Assembly (NCBI GenBank): GCA_023440705.1
Contig: JAEXRP010000123.1
Span: 1-64,000, forward strand
Origin: Soonwooa sp023440705
Lineage (GTDB): Bacteria; Bacteroidota; Bacteroidia; Flavobacteriales; Weeksellaceae
Length of the DNA stretch: 64,000 nucleotides
Direction: 5' to 3'
The position numbers and the translations under genes are program-made. Of the stretch, positions 59,708 through 64,000 are shown piece by piece; the first letter of the stretch is position 1; the number at the start of each line of letters is the position of its first letter. The notes under the pieces are model-generated. The model was not told the origin of the DNA. It did no database searches and was given only the letters and a program-made list of their open reading frames with translations.

Positions 59708-61111
59708 CTAAAATTGTCCGCCACCAAGTGCACGATAGAATTCGGTCATGGCTTGCAACTGTTGCAACTTGTCATTAACCGCAGATAATTGCGCTTGTAA
59801 CAAGGCTTGTTCTGCCGTCAAAACATTAACGTAATTAACTTTAGATGAGTAAGTTAACAATTCATTACTAAAGTCAACCGTCTTTTGCAAAGATTCGATT
59901 TGTAGTTGACGCGTCGCCTCTTTGGATTTTGCTTTTTCATAAGTTATCAAAGCATCCGAAACCTCTGTACCAGCCGTCAACAAAGTCTTTTCAAAATTGA
60001 GATAAGCTTGTTCTTTACGAGCTTCCGTTATTTTGACTTGCGCCTTGCGATTGCCTTGTTGGAAGATATTTTGGGTTAAAGTTCCGCCAACCGTATAAAA
60101 CAATGATTCTTTGAAAAAATCTTTAATATTTTTTGATGAAAGCCCTAAAGCCGCTGTAATATTAAACGATGGATAAACCTGCGCTAATGCTACATTTTTG
60201 TTTTCAAAAGCTTGACGAAAAGCCATCTCAGCTGATAAAACATCTGGACGATTCTGCAACAAAGACGCCGGAAGTCCAGTTTTGAAATCCGACGAAACAA
60301 CTTGCGAGTCAATGCTATTTCTTTCAATATCTTTTGGTGCTTCACCCATTAAAAGATTCAGTGCATTTTCGGTTTGTTGAATTTGAATTTCCAAATCTGG
60401 AATCATCAACTGCGCCGAATATAAGTTGGCTTTACTTTGCTCAACATCCGCACCAGTCAAATAGGCTGCATCCATCAACAACTGAACAGCTTCAACATTT
60501 TTGGTACGAAGATCGACCGTTTGCTTTGTGATTGCTAACTGTTTGTCCAAAGACAACAACTGATAATACAAACTTGCAGCTTGCGCCACCAATTGCGTCT
60601 GCACCGCTCTTCTCGCAGCTTCGGTTTGTAAAAAACCTGCGTAAGCAGAACGCTTCATTGCAGCCATCTTTCCCCAAATATCAACTTCCCAACCAGCAGA
60701 AACGCCCAATTGGAAATTCATAATGTCTGGCATCCTAAAATTGTTGCCTTGTGCCGCCGCACTATTTTTAGTATCTTTTATGGAAGCAATTCCGTCAAGA
60801 GTTGGCAAATGATTGAGTTGCGATTGTTTGAAAACCGCATCCGCTTCATTAATTCTCGTTACAGCGATTTTTAAATCATAATTGTTCTCAATCGTTTTTT
60901 TGATAACACTTTGTAGTTTGTCATCAGCAAAAATTTGATTCCAAGCGACTTTTGCCATAGATAACGAATCGGCGTTGGTTTGCTTTCTAAACAACGACTT
61001 ATCCCAATCGGCTTTTACACTTGGTTTTTGATAGGTTTCCGTGACTTTACAAGACTGCATTAATCCCGCTAAAGCTATTGTGGAAACTATATGTGACGTT
61101 TTAATTTTCAT
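59708..61111 (-). CDS. RND efflux outer membrane lipoprotein (NodT/TolC family)
   Basis: A 467-residue protein. Start at 61111 gives a lipoprotein signal (LAGLMQSCKVTETYQKP, Cys near 20), typical of NodT-type channels; longer in-frame starts upstream would run into the pump gene. The two OEP repeats are evident, with GWEVDIWGKMAAMKRSAYAGFL and the later PASLLQNRPDVLSAEMAFRQAF (in part). It follows the RND pump gene by 22 bp and completes a tripartite efflux system with it. Confidence 0.9.
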   Translation of the reverse strand: MKIKTSHIVSTIALAGLMQSCKVTETYQKPSVKADWDKSLFRKQTNADSLSMAKVAWNQIFADDKLQSVIKKTIENNYDLKIAVTRINEADAVFKQSQLNHLPTLDGIASIKDTKNSAAAQGNNFRMPDIMNFQLGVSAGWEVDIWGKMAAMKRSAYAGFLQTEAARRAVQTQLVAQAASLYYQLLSLDKQLAITKQTVDLRTKNVEAVQLLMDAAYLTGADVEQSKANLYSAQLMIPDLEIQIQQTENALNLLMGEAPKDIERNSIDSQVVSSDFKTGLPASLLQNRPDVLSAEMAFRQAFENKNVALAQVYPSFNITAALGLSSKNIKDFFKESLFYTVGGTLTQNIFQQGNRKAQVKITEARKEQAYLNFEKTLLTAGTEVSDALITYEKAKSKEATRQLQIESLQKTVDFSNELLTYSSKVNYVNVLTAEQALLQAQLSAVNDKLQQLQAMTEFYRALGGGQF

Positions 61112-61133
61112 TGTAATAGATTTTCTTGTGAGA

Positions 61134-64000
61134 TTATTCGCTAAGTCTGTTTCCATAATCTTCTTCGAAAACTTTCTTGTTAGACACACGTTCTTGTAAA
61201 TATTGGAAAATTGCAAACAATGCGGGAATAAATAATACCCCAAATATTGTCCCAACCAACATACCGCCAATCGCACCAATACCAATCGATTGGTTACCAA
61301 TCGCCCCAGCGCCACTTGCAGACGCTAACGGAATTAATCCAAATATAAATGCAAATGATGTCATCAAAATCGGACGAATCCTTTGTTTAGCTCCAGAAAT
61401 TGCAGCTCGACCAATGCTGTAACCCATTTTACGAGCATCCAATGCAAATTCAACAATAAGAATTGCATTTTTTGCCAAGAGTCCAATCAACATAATCAAG
61501 GAAATCTGCGTGTAAATATTGTTTGATTTACCAATCCAACTTGAGAACATCATCGCCCCAGCCAAACCAACTGGCAATGACAACATTACTGCAAATGGAA
61601 GTAAATAACTTTCGTATTGCGCTGCCAACAAGAAATAAACGAATACACAACAAAGCATAAAGATAAATACCGTCTGACTTCCAGAGTTAACTTCTTCCCT
61701 TGTCAAACCTGAAAATTCGTACCCATAACCTGTCGGAAGCGTTTCTGCCGCAACTTGTTTTACAACTTCAATCGCGTCACCAGAACTGTATCCCGCATTT
61801 GGCGTACCATTAACTGACACAGAAGTAAAGAGATTAAAACGTCCAATTGCTTGCGGACCATATACTTTTTTAGTAGTTACAAAACGGCTAACTGGCGCCA
61901 TAACACCTGCACTATTTCTCACCATCATCGAGTTTAGGTTTTCTAAACTTTGACGTTGATCTGCTGGCGCTTGGTAAATAACACGATATTGTTTTCCGAA
62001 TAAGTTAACATTGGAAGAATATACACCACCAAAATAACCTTGCATCACCGACAAAATATCATTAACTGTAAAACCAGCTGCTTTAGCCGTTGGCACATCA
62101 ATATCGATCATAAATTGCGGATAGTTAGGATTAAAAGACGTAAAAGCATTTTGTACTTCTGGACGCTCTTTTAGCGCATTGATAAAGTCGTTACTTACTT
62201 TTGTTAAATCTTCAATACTTCCACCTTTTTGATCTTGAACTTGGAATTCGAAACCAGCCGCATTACCAAAACCTTGAAGCGTTGGTCGACCAAAGAATAC
62301 CAATTTTGCATCTTTAATCCCAGCGGTTTTTTGGTATAACCTTGCTAAAAGCGCTTGTGTACTTTCTTCTTTACTTTTACGTTCAGACCAAGGTTTTAAT
62401 TTCAAAATTAACATACCATTGTTACTTCCCGATCCCGACATCATACCACGACCAGACACTTTAAGAATATGTGCCACTTCTGGCTCTTGTTTAACAATAG
62501 CTTCTACTTCATCAAGAACAGCTTGTGTTCTAACTTCATTTGCACCCAACGGCAACGAAATGTCAGCCATTACACCACCCATATCTTCTGACGGAACAAA
62601 GGATTTTGGCGTTGTATTCATCAACCAAATAAATATTCCTGTAAAAGCAACAAGTCCCAAACCTGCAAGCCATTTTCTTCTTAATAAAAATAATACCCAA
62701 GTTGAATAACGCTTAACAAATGCATCAAATATGGTATTAAAATACATGAAAAATCGTTGCATCACATTCATTTTCTTAGCTTCATGCGAATGTGGTTTTA
62801 AGAAAATCGCACACAAAGCTGGACTCAAAGTCAAAGCGTTAACCGCCGAAAGTGCAATCGAAATTGCTAGTGTTAAACCAAATTGCTTATAAAATACACC
62901 CGCCGAACCTGTAATAAAACTTACTGGTACGAAAACAGCGGACATTACTAATGTTATACTGATAATCGCTCCACTAATCTCGCCCATCGCATTAACCGAC
63001 GCCCGAAGCGGTGATTTTTCACCTTGTTCCAATTTACTATGGACTGCTTCAACAACAACAATGGCGTCATCCACAACAATACCAACTGCAAGAATCAAAG
63101 CGAAAAGCGTTAGTAAGTTGATTGTAAATCCGAAAATATTTAGGAAAAAGAATGTACCAATAATCGCAACAGGAACAGCAATTGCAGGAATTAATGTTGA
63201 ACGCCAATCTTGTAAGAACAAAAATACCACCAAGAATACCAAGATAAATGCCTCGATCAAAGTATGTACAACCTTCTCGATAGAAGCGTCTAGGAAGTCA
63301 TTTGCGTTAACAAGCGTAGTCCATTTAACACCATTTGGAAAACCTTTTTCAGCATTGGTTAATACTGCTAAAGTTTGATCAATAACATCTTGTGCGTTAG
63401 ATCCAGCCGTTTGCGAAATTGCAATACCAATACTCGGATTGCCATCTGTGAAACTCTTCCCAGTGTAATCTTGCGCTCCTAATTCTATTTTAGCAACATC
63501 TTTTAGACGAAGAATTTGACCGTTTTCAGTTCCTTTCAAAACAATTTCTTCGAACTGAGGAATCTCTGTTAAACGACCTTTATATTTTAAAGTATATCTA
63601 AAACTTGTGTTAGCCTCATCACCAACACTTCCTGGAGCAGCTTCAATATTTTGTTCTGCTAAAACCGCATTAATATCTGAAGGAACTAAGCCATAAGCCG
63701 CCATCTTTTGCGGATCTAACCAAATCCTAACCGAATAATCTTTAGTACCGAAAACCGTGGCATCACCAACACCTGCTACCCTTTTAATCTGTGGAATAAT
63801 GTTGATGTTCGCGTAGTTTTGGATAAAAGTCTGATCAAATTGTGGATTTTCACTATACAATGAAAATATTAAAACATTGGAACTCTGACGTTTAACAACC
63901 GTAACCCCAGCTTGCGTTACCTCGCGAGGTAACAAGCTGTTGGCTCTAGAAACTCTGTTCTGTACGTTAACCGCTGCAATATCAGGATTTATCCCTTGTT
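61134..64000 (-). CDS. AcrB-type RND efflux pump (partial, N-terminus beyond the window)
   Basis: The frame is open from 61134 to the window edge, covering about 955 residues of a ~1050-residue pump; roughly 100 N-terminal residues lie outside. Upstream of the Leu-rich TTG there is in-frame INPDIAAVNVQNRVSRANSLLPREV, typical of the family. The proton relay Asp pair is in VGIVVDDAIVVVEAV, and the hydrophobic helices and two large periplasmic loops are as expected. The TolC-type gene follows. A membrane fusion protein gene probably lies just upstream, outside the window. Confidence 0.93.
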   Translation of the reverse strand, partial: QGINPDIAAVNVQNRVSRANSLLPREVTQAGVTVVKRQSSNVLIFSLYSENPQFDQTFIQNYANINIIPQIKRVAGVGDATVFGTKDYSVRIWLDPQKMAAYGLVPSDINAVLAEQNIEAAPGSVGDEANTSFRYTLKYKGRLTEIPQFEEIVLKGTENGQILRLKDVAKIELGAQDYTGKSFTDGNPSIGIAISQTAGSNAQDVIDQTLAVLTNAEKGFPNGVKWTTLVNANDFLDASIEKVVHTLIEAFILVFLVVFLFLQDWRSTLIPAIAVPVAIIGTFFFLNIFGFTINLLTLFALILAVGIVVDDAIVVVEAVHSKLEQGEKSPLRASVNAMGEISGAIISITLVMSAVFVPVSFITGSAGVFYKQFGLTLAISIALSAVNALTLSPALCAIFLKPHSHEAKKMNVMQRFFMYFNTIFDAFVKRYSTWVLFLLRRKWLAGLGLVAFTGIFIWLMNTTPKSFVPSEDMGGVMADISLPLGANEVRTQAVLDEVEAIVKQEPEVAHILKVSGRGMMSGSGSNNGMLILKLKPWSERKSKEESTQALLARLYQKTAGIKDAKLVFFGRPTLQGFGNAAGFEFQVQDQKGGSIEDLTKVSNDFINALKERPEVQNAFTSFNPNYPQFMIDIDVPTAKAAGFTVNDILSVMQGYFGGVYSSNVNLFGKQYRVIYQAPADQRQSLENLNSMMVRNSAGVMAPVSRFVTTKKVYGPQAIGRFNLFTSVSVNGTPNAGYSSGDAIEVVKQVAAETLPTGYGYEFSGLTREEVNSGSQTVFIFMLCCVFVYFLLAAQYESYLLPFAVMLSLPVGLAGAMMFSSWIGKSNNIYTQISLIMLIGLLAKNAILIVEFALDARKMGYSIGRAAISGAKQRIRPILMTSFAFIFGLIPLASASGAGAIGNQSIGIGAIGGMLVGTIFGVLFIPALFAIFQYLQERVSNKKVFEEDYGNRLSE

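Noticed and set aside
1..64000. tRNA and rRNA genes
   Set aside because: I saw no cloverleaf or rRNA-like segment; a tRNAscan/barrnap run would be needed to exclude one fully.

Overview
The window looks like chromosomal DNA of a flavobacterium of the Chryseobacterium/Elizabethkingia group (Weeksellaceae). It is AT-rich. It carries three proteins with type IX secretion (T9SS) sorting domains (types A and B), GLPGLI proteins, Bacteroidetes-type -7 promoter boxes (TAnnTTTG), and many proteins whose best recognisable relatives are flavobacterial. The genus is inferred from gene content; no rRNA or tRNA gene is visible.

Region 1 (1-4.4 kb) is accessory DNA and the most unusual part. Compact genes, all on the minus strand, are separated by three copies of a ~197-201 bp strongly self-complementary repeat. 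Each repeat sits a few bases from the flanking start and stop codons. The short sequences at the two ends of each gene unit are exact complements, while those at the two ends of each repeat are not. This is the arrangement of integron gene cassettes with attC-like sites, but the sites are long, do not fit the usual core consensus, and no integrase is visible. Cargo: a truncated metallophosphoesterase, two small unknown genes, a DUF4145 protein, and a Gabija-like pair (UvrD-type helicase plus OLD-type ATPase/TOPRIM nuclease). The nuclease has lost its N-terminus where it runs into a truncated LytTR response regulator.

Region 2 (4.4-12.7 kb): a LytS/LytR-type two-component pair, a CPBP membrane protease, two GLPGLI proteins, metG, a GEVED/T9SS protein and a Mpo1-like membrane protein. 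Region 3 (12.9-26.4 kb), mostly minus strand: etfBA, an SDR, a T9SS protein, an M20 dipeptidase, a lipoprotein, then an apparent run udk-divIC-mutA-methyltransferase, a SanA-like protein, a ferredoxin reductase, and a plus-strand TlpA-like lipoprotein and FecCD-type ABC importer.

Region 4 (26.5-33.4 kb) is a fatty-acid beta-oxidation operon: marR, a fused hydroxyacyl-CoA dehydrogenase/enoyl-CoA hydratase, thiolase and acyl-CoA dehydrogenase. It shares a palindromic putative operator with etfBA, which supplies the electron acceptor for the acyl-CoA dehydrogenase. Two S23/IVP four-helix-bundle genes interrupt the operon, each framed by inverted tracts of 7-nt-phased repeats. Shorter versions without the gene lie between etfB and etfA and between the efflux genes.

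Region 5 (33.4-46.7 kb): housekeeping and envelope genes (a T9SS type B protein, an ion channel, a DUF937-OmpA fusion, proS, a Gly/Tyr/Asn-rich lipoprotein, a FadL-like porin, HopJ, a nucleoside permease, a bifunctional nuclease). Region 6 (47.3-52.4 kb): an AraC-TolC-EmrA-EmrB efflux operon. Region 7 (53-59.2 kb): an acyltransferase and a run of poorly known membrane or lipoproteins. Region 8 (59.7-64 kb): a TolC/NodT protein and the C-terminal part of an AcrB-type RND pump running off the window edge. Four copies of a ~105 bp GC-rich structured intergenic repeat are scattered through the window.
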